A program made the position numbers and the translations under genes. Source: Candidatus Aenigmatarchaeota archaeon (GTDB taxonomy: Archaea; Aenigmatarchaeota; Aenigmatarchaeia; QMZS01). Taken from it: a stretch of 15,575 bases of DNA. The DNA lies in contig JAFGCN010000012.1 in NCBI GenBank assembly GCA_016932615.1, positions 1 through 15,575 on the forward strand, written 5' to 3'. Below, one piece after another: positions 1 to 6,164 of the stretch (position 1 is its first letter; every line of letters starts with the position of its first letter). Below the pieces are notes generated by a model. That model was not told the origin of the DNA and did not search any database. It was given only the letters and a program-made list of their open reading frames with translations.

Positions 1-52
1 AATATTGAATTATATTTTTTTCTATACTCAAGGATACACTGGGTAGTCATTT

Positions 53-66
53 GCTTTTTTTATCTT
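53..66 (+). promoter_or_regulatory. TATA-like element of gatC
   Basis: A T-rich TATA-like stretch is centred about 22 bases before the gatC ATG, which is itself preceded by GATT. There is no Shine-Dalgarno sequence. The spacing fits a leaderless archaeal transcript. The rest of positions 1-81 is AT-rich and shows no gene. Confidence 0.4.
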
Positions 67-81
67 CAGTAGATAAGGATT

Positions 82-354
82 ATGGGAGAAGTTGACGTGA
101 GGGCTGTTGCAAAAATCGCCCGCATCACACTGACCGATGAGGAAGCGGAAGCGTTTGCGCGTGACATCGATGAGATAAAAAAGATTTTTGATGAGATTGA
201 CCGCATCGAGGTGTCCGAAGAGCCGGCGTTTCAGCCGATTGAGGTGAAAAACCGGACGAGAGAGGATGTAGCCAAGAAGGGCTTTTCAATCGAGGAGGCA
301 TTCTCGAACACGGGCCACAGGGAGGAGAATTATTTTCGGGGCCCGAAGGTTTGA
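82..354 (+). CDS. gatC: Asp-tRNA(Asn)/Glu-tRNA(Gln) amidotransferase subunit C
   Basis: This 90-residue protein has the size and layout of GatC, the small subunit of the GatCAB amidotransferase. That enzyme converts Asp-tRNA(Asn) (or Glu-tRNA(Gln)) to the amide form in the cytoplasm. Visible family traits are the N-terminal helix with the KIARITLTDEEAEAFARDID pattern, a second acidic helix (IKKIFDEIDRI), and a C-terminal part ending in NYFRGPKV, which resembles the usual 'ffkVPkv' tail that wraps around GatA. GatC usually sits beside gatA and gatB. Here the next gene is convergent and unrelated, so gatC looks like an orphan unless its partners lie upstream of the window. The ATG at 82 follows a TATA-like element at leaderless spacing. 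Confidence 0.88.
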   Translation: MGEVDVRAVAKIARITLTDEEAEAFARDIDEIKKIFDEIDRIEVSEEPAFQPIEVKNRTREDVAKKGFSIEEAFSNTGHREENYFRGPKV

Positions 355-415
355 AGCACAGGGCATTTTTTCATGAGAAATTTTGCAATTGTTGGGATTG
401 CCATTTAAATTGACT

Positions 416-853
416 CTAAGAAGAAGCACCTGAACCGTTGGAAGCAAGCTCGACAATCATCACGTATAAATCCTGGGCGCTGGCTATGGCGGCGCTCTGT
501 GAGCCGGCCAGGGGATCTCGGGGATTCTTTTTCATATACTCCTGCATATCTTCAATAAGGATTCTCAGGTGCCTTGCCGCTTCGTCAAGCGCTTCAGGAG
601 ACACTTTTTCAAAATTCACTCCGTAAAGCTTTCTAATCTCAAGGTATTGCTCTGCAATGGGCCCAAGAACTTTTTCCACGATTTCCGGCTCGGCTGTGGC
701 AATGTTGGCGTACTTCGTCCTGCCATCCAGTCCGATAAAGGTTCCCCAGGCGTAAGCATTTGGCTTTTTTATCCGGGGCGTTTCTTCCCTGTCTTCAGTA
801 TATGCACTAGACTTTTTTCTTTCAAGAGCATGCCTCAGGGTGTCCAAGACCAT
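416..853 (-). CDS. hypothetical protein, 145 residues
   Basis: I do not recognise this family. The protein is soluble, with no signal peptide or membrane segment. It starts with a basic stretch (RHALERKKSS), then a segment ending in NAYAWGTFIGLDGRTKYANI that may form a beta hairpin. From about residue 55 it is mostly helical (PEIVEKVLGPIAEQYLEIRKLYG, then helices near 85-105 and 120-140). The tail is small and polar (SNGSGASS). The reverse strand is preferred over two overlapping forward frames because it has an AT-rich TATA-like element upstream, an AGTT-ATG start context shared with neighbours, and the composition of a folded protein. It converges on gatC with a 61-base gap and is divergent from the DUF357 gene. 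Confidence 0.72.
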   Translation of the reverse strand: MVLDTLRHALERKKSSAYTEDREETPRIKKPNAYAWGTFIGLDGRTKYANIATAEPEIVEKVLGPIAEQYLEIRKLYGVNFEKVSPEALDEAARHLRILIEDMQEYMKKNPRDPLAGSQSAAIASAQDLYVMIVELASNGSGASS

Positions 854-863
854 AACTTAGGAG

Positions 864-882
864 TTTTATAAATATCTTATTC
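864..882 (-). promoter_or_regulatory. TATA-like element for the gene starting at 853
   Basis: An AT-rich block (ATATTTATAAAA on the reverse strand) lies 11-29 bases before the ATG at 853. It sits in the 74-base divergent gap and reads as a TATA on both strands, so it could also contribute to forward transcription. Confidence 0.45.
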
Positions 883-902
883 TTGGCTTATCTCTACTGA
901 TT

Positions 903-914
903 GATAATTTTTAG
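903..914 (+). promoter_or_regulatory. TATA-like element for the DUF357 gene
   Basis: GATAATTTTTA is centred about 20 bases before the ATG at 928, which is preceded by AGTT. This supports ATG 928 over an in-frame TTG at 901, which would fall inside or before the promoter. Confidence 0.4.
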
Positions 915-927
915 TATTTTGGTAGTT

Positions 928-1167
928 ATGGGGACAGAAGAGGAACTAGTCGGCGAAACAAAGCGGTGGCTTTCGAAAATCAAAGCCCTGAAGATTACAC
1001 CCAAGTCAGATAAGGGAAGAGAACATAAAGGGAATATTGAGGCATACATAAGCGACTCGTTGCATTTTTTTGACAAGGGCGACTATGTCAGGTCATTTGA
1101 AGCCGTTGTCTGGGCGTGGGCATTCCTGGAGATTTCAAAAGACCTTGGCTTAATCGAGGTTTGCTGA
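928..1167 (+). CDS. DUF357-family protein
   Basis: This 79-residue all-helical protein resembles the archaeal DUF357 family, whose biochemical role I do not know. The diagnostic part is the C-terminal half: a helix containing AYISDSLHFF, then KGDYVRSFEAVVWAWAFLEI and a final DLGLIEV. This matches the family's pattern of a Tyr/Asp helix, a 'GDYV.AFEAV.WAWA.LD' helix and a Leu-Gly end. The N-terminal half is basic (TKRWLSKIKALKITPKS). The start at 928 is chosen because a TATA-like element ends just before it and the AGTT-ATG context is the local norm. The next gene begins 10 bases after the stop on the same strand, so the two are probably cotranscribed and may act together. Confidence 0.8.
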   Translation: MGTEEELVGETKRWLSKIKALKITPKSDKGREHKGNIEAYISDSLHFFDKGDYVRSFEAVVWAWAFLEISKDLGLIEVC

Positions 1168-1177
1168 GCTTTGCAGT

Positions 1178-2011
1178 ATGGGGAGTGGGAAATCTGGTTG
1201 GGATGGCAGGTCTTCTCATCCCAGGCGGCTCATAATACCGGAACCGCTCTATCAGGTTATGCTCTCAGGAGCGGTGAGTAATTACCTGACTGGGGTAGAG
1301 AGCAGCTACGACCTGTCTGGCATGTCAAAAGTTGGTGGGGACTATCTTGTTGAGAGCCTGTCCAGACTTCCTCCGGGGAATCTCCCTGAGGTAAGGAGGG
1401 TGGTTTTTGGAGATTTGGGGGATTATTGCTTTCACGGAAGCACTGTTGCGGGGGATTTTCACACGCATCCCCTGTTGCCCTTTCATTTCAGGTATTTTAG
1501 TGTGGCTACAGAAGAGGGTTTTTTGAAAGTAGACCCCTTGATTGCCGCAAATATTCTGAACTGTGAAATACTTCCTCCAAGCGGTGCGGACTGGAGGTTT
1601 TTTCTTAATAGAGGGATTGTAGGCACAATGTGTTACCTCGGAAAGGATGTGCTGGCAGTAAACTGCTTGTACAATGAAGGGAGAAACCAGTTCAGCCAGA
1701 TTCCGGTTTGCCGCTTTAAGGATGATCGGCTTTTTGAATTGCCAAGTCATGTTTCAGCGAATCATATTGGAAGCCTTTTTGACCTGGTGGAAGTTTACCG
1801 TCATATTGAAGAGCCGGTTCGCGTCAGTTCCGGGAGGGCAGAGTTTGTGACAGAGTCTGCCGATGGGCTCAGGGAAGTGGAGAGGGTGGATGAGTTCAGG
1901 ACGGTTTCAAAACCCGGCACTGGCCGCATTGGTTATATGCCGGTTGCAAGGGACATGCAGGGAAAACCTTTTGTCAGCCCGATTTCTGAGTATTGTGCTG
2001 GTATGTTGTAG
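1178..2011 (+). CDS. JAMM/MPN-like metalloprotease candidate, 277 residues
   Basis: The first half reads like a JAMM (MPN+/Mov34) zinc isopeptidase, the family that removes ubiquitin-like proteins or trims peptides. After a polar N-terminus, residues 18-48 match the opening of archaeal JAMM proteins (LIIPEPLYQVMLSGA, then E41 and G48 at the spacing of the usual 'E..G.L.G'). GDFHTHP at 92-98 supplies the HxH metal ligands (H95, H97). PPSGADW at 133-139 matches the 'PS..D' that supplies the catalytic Ser and the Asp ligand (S135, D138). In typical members the HxHP and S..D parts are about 10 residues apart. Here about 35 residues intervene (VATEEGFLKVDPLIAANILN and neighbours), so there is an insertion in the catalytic loop. 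Residues 150-277 are unassigned. It follows the DUF357 gene by 10 bases. No ubiquitin-like or E1 gene is nearby, so the substrate is unknown. Confidence 0.62.
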   Translation: MGSGKSGWDGRSSHPRRLIIPEPLYQVMLSGAVSNYLTGVESSYDLSGMSKVGGDYLVESLSRLPPGNLPEVRRVVFGDLGDYCFHGSTVAGDFHTHPLLPFHFRYFSVATEEGFLKVDPLIAANILNCEILPPSGADWRFFLNRGIVGTMCYLGKDVLAVNCLYNEGRNQFSQIPVCRFKDDRLFELPSHVSANHIGSLFDLVEVYRHIEEPVRVSSGRAEFVTESADGLREVERVDEFRTVSKPGTGRIGYMPVARDMQGKPFVSPISEYCAGML

Positions 2012-2041
2012 TGATTTGAGGCATTAATCTTAAACTTCTTT

Positions 2042-2051
2042 GAAAATTATG
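2042..2051 (+). promoter_or_regulatory. TATA-like element of ftsY
   Basis: GAAAATTAT is centred about 25 bases before the ftsY ATG at 2072, in a 60-base gap. No Shine-Dalgarno sequence is seen. Confidence 0.35.
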
Positions 2052-2071
2052 CCGTTATGGCAAATTAGACT

Positions 2072-3163
2072 ATGTTTGGATTCCTAAAGCAGAAGGTAAA
2101 GGAGGTGCTTGACAAGGTAAAGGTGCCTTCCAAGGAGGAAAAAAAGAAGGGTGAGCCGAAAGAAAAGAAAAAAGTGGTTTCCGAAGAAAAGCTGCCCCAA
2201 AAAGCTCTGAAAGAAGAGTCCTTGCCAAAAGCTCCAGCCAGCAAGGTAGAAAGTTTTTCTACAAGAGAGCCCACTGCGACTGCAAAGAGTAAGCCAGGCG
2301 CTGAAGCTTCCACAGAAAAGATGCGCGAAAAAGAGAAGAAGGGCTTTGGCTTTTCCTTGTTTTCAAAAAAGCTCTCTGAAAAAGACCTTGAAGAACTCAA
2401 GATTGGCCTTGTCCGGGCGAACATGTCGTACGAAGCCGCTGAAAAGATTGTCGAGGCATTGCGGGACACTGAGAAAAAGGCGGCTGATGAAGTTTTGCGT
2501 GAGCAACTAATTGAGCTTTTGGGAACAGAAAGATTTGACCTGGTGAAGTTTGTCAAAGACAGGATGAAAACCCAGAAAGCAGTAACGATTCTTTTCTTTG
2601 GCTTTAACGGCGCGGGCAAGACGACGACGATTGCAAAAATTGGGCATCTCCTGAAGAAGAACGGCGTGCCCGTTGTTTTTGCGGCAGGCGACACTTTCAG
2701 GGCCGCTGCAATTGAGCAGTTGTCGGCGCACGCAAAAAATCTTGGCATCGAAATCGTCAAGCACAAGTATGGGGGCGACCCTGCGGCGGTCATATTTGAC
2801 GCGAAGAAGCACGCAGAGAAAATCCATGGAGTGGTCTTGGGCGACACTGCAGGGCGGCTTCATACCGATAAAGGGCTGATGGAAGAGCTTAAAAAAGTAA
2901 TGCGCGTTAACTCGCCTGACTTTAAGATACTTGTCATGGATTCGCTAACCGGAAGCGACATAGTGACTCAGCTTGAAAACTTCTCGGCTATTGGCTTTGA
3001 CGGGCTAATTTTCACAAAGGTGGAGATTAACGAGAAGGGAGGGTCTATTTTCTCTGTCAGGCAGCACACGGACAAGCCGATACTTTTCCTTGGAACCGGG
3101 CAGGGATATGGTGACCTTATGGAGTTTGATCCTGAGAAGATTGTCGAAAAGCTTGATTTGTAG
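2072..3163 (+). CDS. ftsY: signal recognition particle receptor FtsY
   Basis: FtsY is the membrane-associated SRP GTPase that docks ribosome-nascent-chain-SRP complexes at the translocon. Residues 1-100 form a very charged Lys/Glu-rich A-like region, followed by the N domain (about 100-165) and the G domain. GTPase motifs are visible in order: GFNGAGKT (177-184, P-loop), DTFRAAAIEQL (207-217, the SRP insertion-box region), DTAGR (258-262), TKVE (315-318, position of the TKxD guanine motif) and GTGQGYGDLMEFDP (341-354). The closing motif is the FtsY rather than the Ffh form. The length of 363 residues is normal for an FtsY with an A-like extension. The last residue of the TKxD motif is Glu (E318, codon at 3023-3025) instead of the expected Asp. 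The gene is convergent with the next one, 18 bases away. Confidence 0.95.
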   Translation: MFGFLKQKVKEVLDKVKVPSKEEKKKGEPKEKKKVVSEEKLPQKALKEESLPKAPASKVESFSTREPTATAKSKPGAEASTEKMREKEKKGFGFSLFSKKLSEKDLEELKIGLVRANMSYEAAEKIVEALRDTEKKAADEVLREQLIELLGTERFDLVKFVKDRMKTQKAVTILFFGFNGAGKTTTIAKIGHLLKKNGVPVVFAAGDTFRAAAIEQLSAHAKNLGIEIVKHKYGGDPAAVIFDAKKHAEKIHGVVLGDTAGRLHTDKGLMEELKKVMRVNSPDFKILVMDSLTGSDIVTQLENFSAIGFDGLIFTKVEINEKGGSIFSVRQHTDKPILFLGTGQGYGDLMEFDPEKIVEKLDL

Positions 3164-3181
3164 TTTCGGGAATTAAATTTC

Positions 3182-3910
3182 CTAGGCAGTTGCTGATTCT
3201 GCTGATTGATGCGGCGAGCCAAAAGGCATCTGAGCAGACGGGGCTTCCAGTTCTGCTTGGAGATGACCGTAGGATCCCATATCGAACCTTTGTTGCGGGC
3301 TTACGTTCAAGCCGGCATTAGTTATGAGCTGGTCGTTTATTTCTTGTTGTCCAAAATCCGTTTTAATTTGGGTTTCGTAGTGCCCGTTTATAACACTTCT
3401 GTTAGGGTTTTCAATGTAGATGAATCCACTCGGTCTATCTACATATCTAAAGTCGGTAATTCCATCAAAGCGGTCAAATAGTGTTGGAGTTTTCTCAGCG
3501 ATTTCGGATTGAATCTGAGCTCTTTGGCTGTCGTATGTTTTTTCTAAGCTATCAATAAGTTTGCGGACCTTTTTGACTTCTTTTTCGACCTTGCTAAGGT
3601 ATTCCTGGCCGCTTTTTGTTTCAGACAGTATGCTGTAAGCGGCATCAGTTGCCTTCATGCCACCACTAATCAATGCTTCTGCCTTTGTTTTATTGTTTGC
3701 AAGAACGTCTTCACAAACGCTTAGGTAAGAATTTGTTACCTTTAGTAGTCCTTCATATGCGGAATGTCCTTCAGCGGTGAGACTAACCCTACCTTTGCTT
3801 ACATATTCTCCCTGTGAAACTTTTCTATCATATCTGCTGTTGTAGGTACTGAGACTGTCCCCTTCATTCCTGCCTCCAAGACCATTACGGATATATGTAA
3901 GAAGTGGCAT
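3182..3910 (-). CDS. hypothetical helical protein, 242 residues
   Basis: I do not recognise this family. The protein is soluble and hydrophilic, with no signal peptide. Residues 1-45 are polar and basic. Residues 50-140 look like long amphipathic helices; the part around 104-138 (SKVEKEVKKVRKLIDSLEK and onward) is a likely coiled coil. Residues 143-195 look mixed (LFDRFDGITDFRYVDR, GFIYIENPN). The last 40 residues are rich in Gln, Pro, Ser and Ala and are probably disordered. The base composition looks a little more AT-rich than ftsY. The forward-strand frame at 3206-3481 is its shadow. It has its own divergent promoter and sits alone between ftsY and the gene at 3978. A structural or adaptor role is possible but not shown. 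Confidence 0.75.
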   Translation of the reverse strand: MPLLTYIRNGLGGRNEGDSLSTYNSRYDRKVSQGEYVSKGRVSLTAEGHSAYEGLLKVTNSYLSVCEDVLANNKTKAEALISGGMKATDAAYSILSETKSGQEYLSKVEKEVKKVRKLIDSLEKTYDSQRAQIQSEIAEKTPTLFDRFDGITDFRYVDRPSGFIYIENPNRSVINGHYETQIKTDFGQQEINDQLITNAGLNVSPQQRFDMGSYGHLQAELEAPSAQMPFGSPHQSAESATA

Positions 3911-3920
3911 AACTATGGTA

Positions 3921-3941
3921 GGAATATATAGGTTATTTTGG
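3921..3941 (-). promoter_or_regulatory. TATA-like elements for the gene starting at 3910
   Basis: On the reverse strand CCAAAATAACC and TATATATTCC lie 11-31 bases before the ATG at 3910 (context AGTT-ATG). Either could be the TATA box. The 67-base gap also carries the promoter of the divergent gene at 3978. Confidence 0.45.
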
Positions 3942-3977
3942 AGTCGCTAGCCACTTTTTTATTTTTAAAGAATAATT

Positions 3978-4433
3978 ATGTCAAATTCTTACAGGAGCGT
4001 TATGGAAAGAATTGCAAGGGTGAGCCCCATTACAGGGACAACCTCAATAAAGGGCCGCCCTGGCATGAGGGTTTACACAAAAGACGGGCCTTATTTTACG
4101 CTTTATCCCTCACACAAGTATGCAGGTGTCGGCCTGATGGCCATGAATAATCCTCCCATAGAGAACACTTATGACAATTCTATGCTTAGCCCCAGACAAG
4201 TTGAATTCGAACTACAGCTCATCGGAGACTCAGGATGGCGCCTTCACAGAACTGATGTCGCGGATAAGCGATATAGAGGAACTGTGCTTTTTGCGCCTGA
4301 TGCAAGTGTAGCTGCATTGTGGCATGGGCTGAATGCTTTGGAGGGGTATGAAATTCATAAGGGAAGTTTTGACTTGCATTTGCCTATTGGGAAGAGGGAT
4401 ATATTCATAAGGTATATCGCTTCCTCCGTTTAG
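3978..4433 (+). CDS. hypothetical protein, 151 residues
   Basis: I do not recognise this family. The protein is soluble and looks alpha/beta. Its first 60 residues are basic and rich in Gly, Pro and Tyr (SPITGTTSIKGRPGMRVYTKDGPYFTLYPSHKY). A likely beta-rich core follows (VEFELQLIGDSGWRLHRTDVADKRYRGTVLF), then a helix containing ASVAALWHGLNAL and a C-terminal strand pair (GSFDLHLPI, RDIFIRYIASSV). No catalytic motif is evident. The ATG is preceded by AATT and by a T-rich TATA-like run at about 3955-3967. The stop lies 22 bases before the tatD start. Both genes could share a transcript, although tatD has its own TT-ATG start context. Confidence 0.75.
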   Translation: MSNSYRSVMERIARVSPITGTTSIKGRPGMRVYTKDGPYFTLYPSHKYAGVGLMAMNNPPIENTYDNSMLSPRQVEFELQLIGDSGWRLHRTDVADKRYRGTVLFAPDASVAALWHGLNALEGYEIHKGSFDLHLPIGKRDIFIRYIASSV

Positions 4434-4455
4434 GTTTCTTTGCAGATACCCTCTT

Positions 4456-5211
4456 ATGATAGACGCGCACTGCCATCTTGAGCAAAAAGATTACGACCCC
4501 GACCGGGAGGAAGTTATAAAGAGGTGCAAAGAGTTGTTGAAGGCAGTGGTTTTTAGCTGCGCCCACCCAAGGGACTTTGAAACGGCTCTCGAAATCGCTG
4601 AAAAGCACAGGGGCTTTGTTTTCTTAACCGCAGGGATTCACCCCGAATATATCAAGGAAATTTCGGAAGATGAAATCCATTCCTTTTTTGGCCTTCTAAG
4701 GAAAAACAGGAAAAAGCTTGTCGGGCTTGGCGAGTGCGGGCTTGACTACCATTGGGTCCAGGAAGAAGACTGGAGGGAAAAGCAAAAGAAATTGTTCAGG
4801 CGGCACATATCTTTTGCAAAAGACTTGGGCCTGCCCCTGGTAATCCACTCGAGGGAGGCGGAAGGGGATTGCTTGGACCTACTGGAAAAAGAAGGCGCAA
4901 AAAATGTGTTGATGCACTTTTTCTCAGACAAGGACTTGGCGGAGCGGGCCATAGAGGACGGCTACTTTATTTCCGTCAACACGCTTGTCCTAAAAAGCAA
5001 ATCTATCCGAAAAATCCTGAAAAAAACCCCGCTTGAGAGATTGATGACCGAGACCGATGCCCCCTGGCTTGGCTTTGGAAAAAGAAACGAGCCAATTGCG
5101 GTAAAAGAGGTGATAGAGAAAATTTCTGAGCTCGAAAGAATTCCTTTTGAAGAAATAGATAAGGCAACCACCAACAATGCAAGAAGATTTTTTGGCTTGA
5201 AAGATATATAA
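4456..5211 (+). CDS. tatD: TatD-family metal-dependent hydrolase/deoxyribonuclease
   Basis: This 251-residue TIM-barrel protein has every family motif in order: DAHCHL (3-8, metal ligands H5 and H7), GIHPEY (60-65), GECGLDY (92-98, ligand E93), HSREAE (131-136, ligand H131), MHFFS (153-157, ligand H154) and TETDAPWL (198-205, ligand D201). TatD enzymes act as 3'-5' exonucleases or DNases in DNA repair and quality control; the exact substrate here is not known. All metal ligands are present, so it should be active. The last residues (ARRFFGLKDI) are odd because the sequence encoding ARRFFG recurs 445 bases downstream in a second tatD-like end. The stop codon also overlaps the TATA element of the next gene. 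Confidence 0.93.
   Translation: MIDAHCHLEQKDYDPDREEVIKRCKELLKAVVFSCAHPRDFETALEIAEKHRGFVFLTAGIHPEYIKEISEDEIHSFFGLLRKNRKKLVGLGECGLDYHWVQEEDWREKQKKLFRRHISFAKDLGLPLVIHSREAEGDCLDLLEKEGAKNVLMHFFSDKDLAERAIEDGYFISVNTLVLKSKSIRKILKKTPLERLMTETDAPWLGFGKRNEPIAVKEVIEKISELERIPFEEIDKATTNNARRFFGLKDI
5177..5196 (+). repeat. direct repeat copy 1, inside the tatD 3' end
   Basis: This 20-base perfect repeat, identical to 5622-5641, encodes the ARRFFG segment near the TatD C-terminus. Beyond it the two copies diverge: this one continues into LKDI-stop, the other into L-stop. Confidence 0.85.
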
Positions 5212-5212
5212 T
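5202..5212 (+). promoter_or_regulatory. TATA-like element overlapping the tatD stop codon
   Basis: AGATATATAAT encodes the last codons (KDI-stop) of tatD and lies centred 24 bases before the ATG at 5231, so the tail of one gene appears to serve as the promoter of the next. Confidence 0.55.
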
Positions 5213-5230
5213 GCTCCGCTGAATTATCTT

Positions 5231-5587
5231 ATGGACTCCATCAGACCAAGCTCCGTAGAGGTAGCCGGAGCAATGCTCATTGCTGTTGTGGCATATTTTT
5301 TACTCTCCGGGTTCATTCAAAATGGCAATTTGGCCAGTGTCTTAGGTGCGCTAATTGCACTGTTTGTGTATATTCTTTATAAGTATTTTAGGCGGGAATC
5401 TAATGGGTTGGTCACTTTGTATGCCGATAGGCAGAATCGTATTTTTCTTGCGTTGGTAGTTATCTTTGTTGTGGCTGATGTGGTGCTCAACAATACCATT
5501 CCTTATGTAGTGACCGTGATAGCAGCGGCAGTTCTGACCAAAATAATAGTTTACAAAGAGCCAAAGACACATAAGCTCAAAAAGTAG
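5231..5587 (+). CDS. small multi-pass membrane protein, 118 residues
   Basis: I do not recognise this family. Four hydrophobic segments are visible at roughly 10-28 (VAGAMLIAVVAYFLLSGF), 33-53 (LASVLGALIALFVYILYKYF), 70-85 (IFLALVVIFVVADVV) and 88-107 (TIPYVVTVIAAAVLTKIIVY). Short basic loops (KYFRRES) and a Lys-rich tail (KEPKTHKLKK) suggest a cytoplasmic C-terminus. The gene starts 19 bases after tatD with a TCTT-ATG context and a TATA-like element at leaderless spacing, so it is probably transcribed on its own. It is bracketed by two copies of a tatD 3'-end sequence, which suggests it was inserted at the end of tatD. The cargo function is unknown. Confidence 0.75.
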   Translation: MDSIRPSSVEVAGAMLIAVVAYFLLSGFIQNGNLASVLGALIALFVYILYKYFRRESNGLVTLYADRQNRIFLALVVIFVVADVVLNNTIPYVVTVIAAAVLTKIIVYKEPKTHKLKK

Positions 5588-5605
5588 TCCTTTGCCAGGT
5601 GTAGC

Positions 5606-5647
5606 GAAGCTGCAACAAAACATGCAAGAAGATTTTTTGGCCTTTAG
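5606..5647 (+). pseudogene. remnant of a tatD 3' end
   Basis: In the frame ending at the TAG of 5645-5647, this stretch reads EAATKHARRFFGL-stop. It aligns with the real TatD C-terminus KATTNNARRFFGL over 13 residues, with the DNA identical over 20 bases and only loosely similar before that. No tatD sequence precedes it, only the end of the 118-residue membrane gene, so it is a broken tail. It overlaps the convergent gene at 5644 by 4 bases, as an original tatD end would. It may be the displaced native end, or a leftover from an older tatD duplication. Confidence 0.5.
5622..5641 (+). repeat. direct repeat copy 2, in the tatD remnant
   Basis: This is a perfect 20-base match to 5177-5196. The interval from one repeat to the next is 445 bases and holds the whole 118-residue membrane gene. 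Confidence 0.85.
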
Positions 5648-6090
5648 GAAAAAGAAATCCTGAAATGGCCTAGTCCCTGACCCTTCATCCACTCAGGCAA
5701 CTCCGGGGCGGCTGTGGGCGCAGAAGAAGGGCCTTGCCAAAATGTGGGTGGTCCATTGGGCGAAGGAATGTATGCTCCGTGGATATTCGGAGAAATGTGT
5801 CCCTCCTGCGGTGTGTGCCATGACTCAGGCCCCATCTGGAAAGGATATTCCCAGGTGCCGCTTGTGTCTACAGTGCCAGTTCCGCTGAAATTTGTTTGTT
5901 CATAGAAGCCCAGGTCTCCTGGATCGTATGGATTGTCAATGCCTGTTCCGGCAAGCGCCAAAAGCGCACCGGCGACAATCACCCCTCCAATTATCGGCCA
6001 TTTATTTTCCTTAATCCAGCTATACGCCCGTTCACTATAGCTACTCCCAGCGATGGTTTCTCCCTGCAAATATGAATACTTCTCTACCAT
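5644..6090 (-). CDS. hypothetical single-pass membrane protein, 148 residues
   Basis: I do not recognise this family. About 32 polar residues come first (SSYSERAYSWIKENKW), followed by one hydrophobic helix at about 33-49 (IIGGVIVAGALLALAGT). A roughly 100-residue tail then follows, rich in Pro, Gly, Ser, Thr and aromatic residues (FYEQTNFSGTGTVDTSGTWEYPFQ, SPSAPTAAPELPEWMKG). The basic residues before the helix and the Pro/Ser-rich tail suggest an inside-to-outside orientation with an extended external domain. There are no cysteines and no catalytic motif. It has a clear TATA element, an ATT-ATG start, and converges on the tatD region with a 4-base overlap of the remnant tail. Confidence 0.72.
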   Translation of the reverse strand: MVEKYSYLQGETIAGSSYSERAYSWIKENKWPIIGGVIVAGALLALAGTGIDNPYDPGDLGFYEQTNFSGTGTVDTSGTWEYPFQMGPESWHTPQEGHISPNIHGAYIPSPNGPPTFWQGPSSAPTAAPELPEWMKGQGLGHFRISFS

Positions 6091-6103
6091 AATAACACTT
6101 GTG

Positions 6104-6119
6104 GCATATATATAATTTT
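6104..6119 (-). promoter_or_regulatory. TATA element of the gene starting at 6090
   Basis: AAAATTATATATATG on the reverse strand is centred about 21 bases before the ATG at 6090. It is one of the clearest TATA boxes in the window. Confidence 0.6.
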
Positions 6120-6164
6120 AGAATTGCCTTCTGAGGGATATTCTGGACAGTAATGGCTTGAATT

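Noticed and set aside
384-402. Possible hairpin terminator between gatC and the 145-residue gene
   Set aside because: The stem is only five base pairs (GCAAT/ATTGC) with a seven-base loop. It is not followed by a long T-run, so it is too weak to call.
569-871. Forward reading frames opposite the 145-residue gene
   Set aside because: They have no promoter at the local spacing. The reverse frame has a TATA-like element, the AGTT-ATG context and a globular composition.
2065-2847. A 260-residue reverse frame opposite ftsY
   Set aside because: The ftsY frame has every SRP GTPase motif. The reverse frame is a Phe/Ser-rich mirror of the Lys/Glu-rich A-like region.
3160-3184. Bidirectional terminator between ftsY and the convergent 242-residue gene
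   Set aside because: The GGAA/TTCC arms around AT-rich bases are only four base pairs, with no T-tract on either side.
5197-5621. A transposon or insertion sequence between the tatD repeats
   Set aside because: There is no transposase or integrase, no terminal inverted repeats were seen, and the repeat is far longer than a target-site duplication. The insertion idea is kept as a finding but no element class is assigned.
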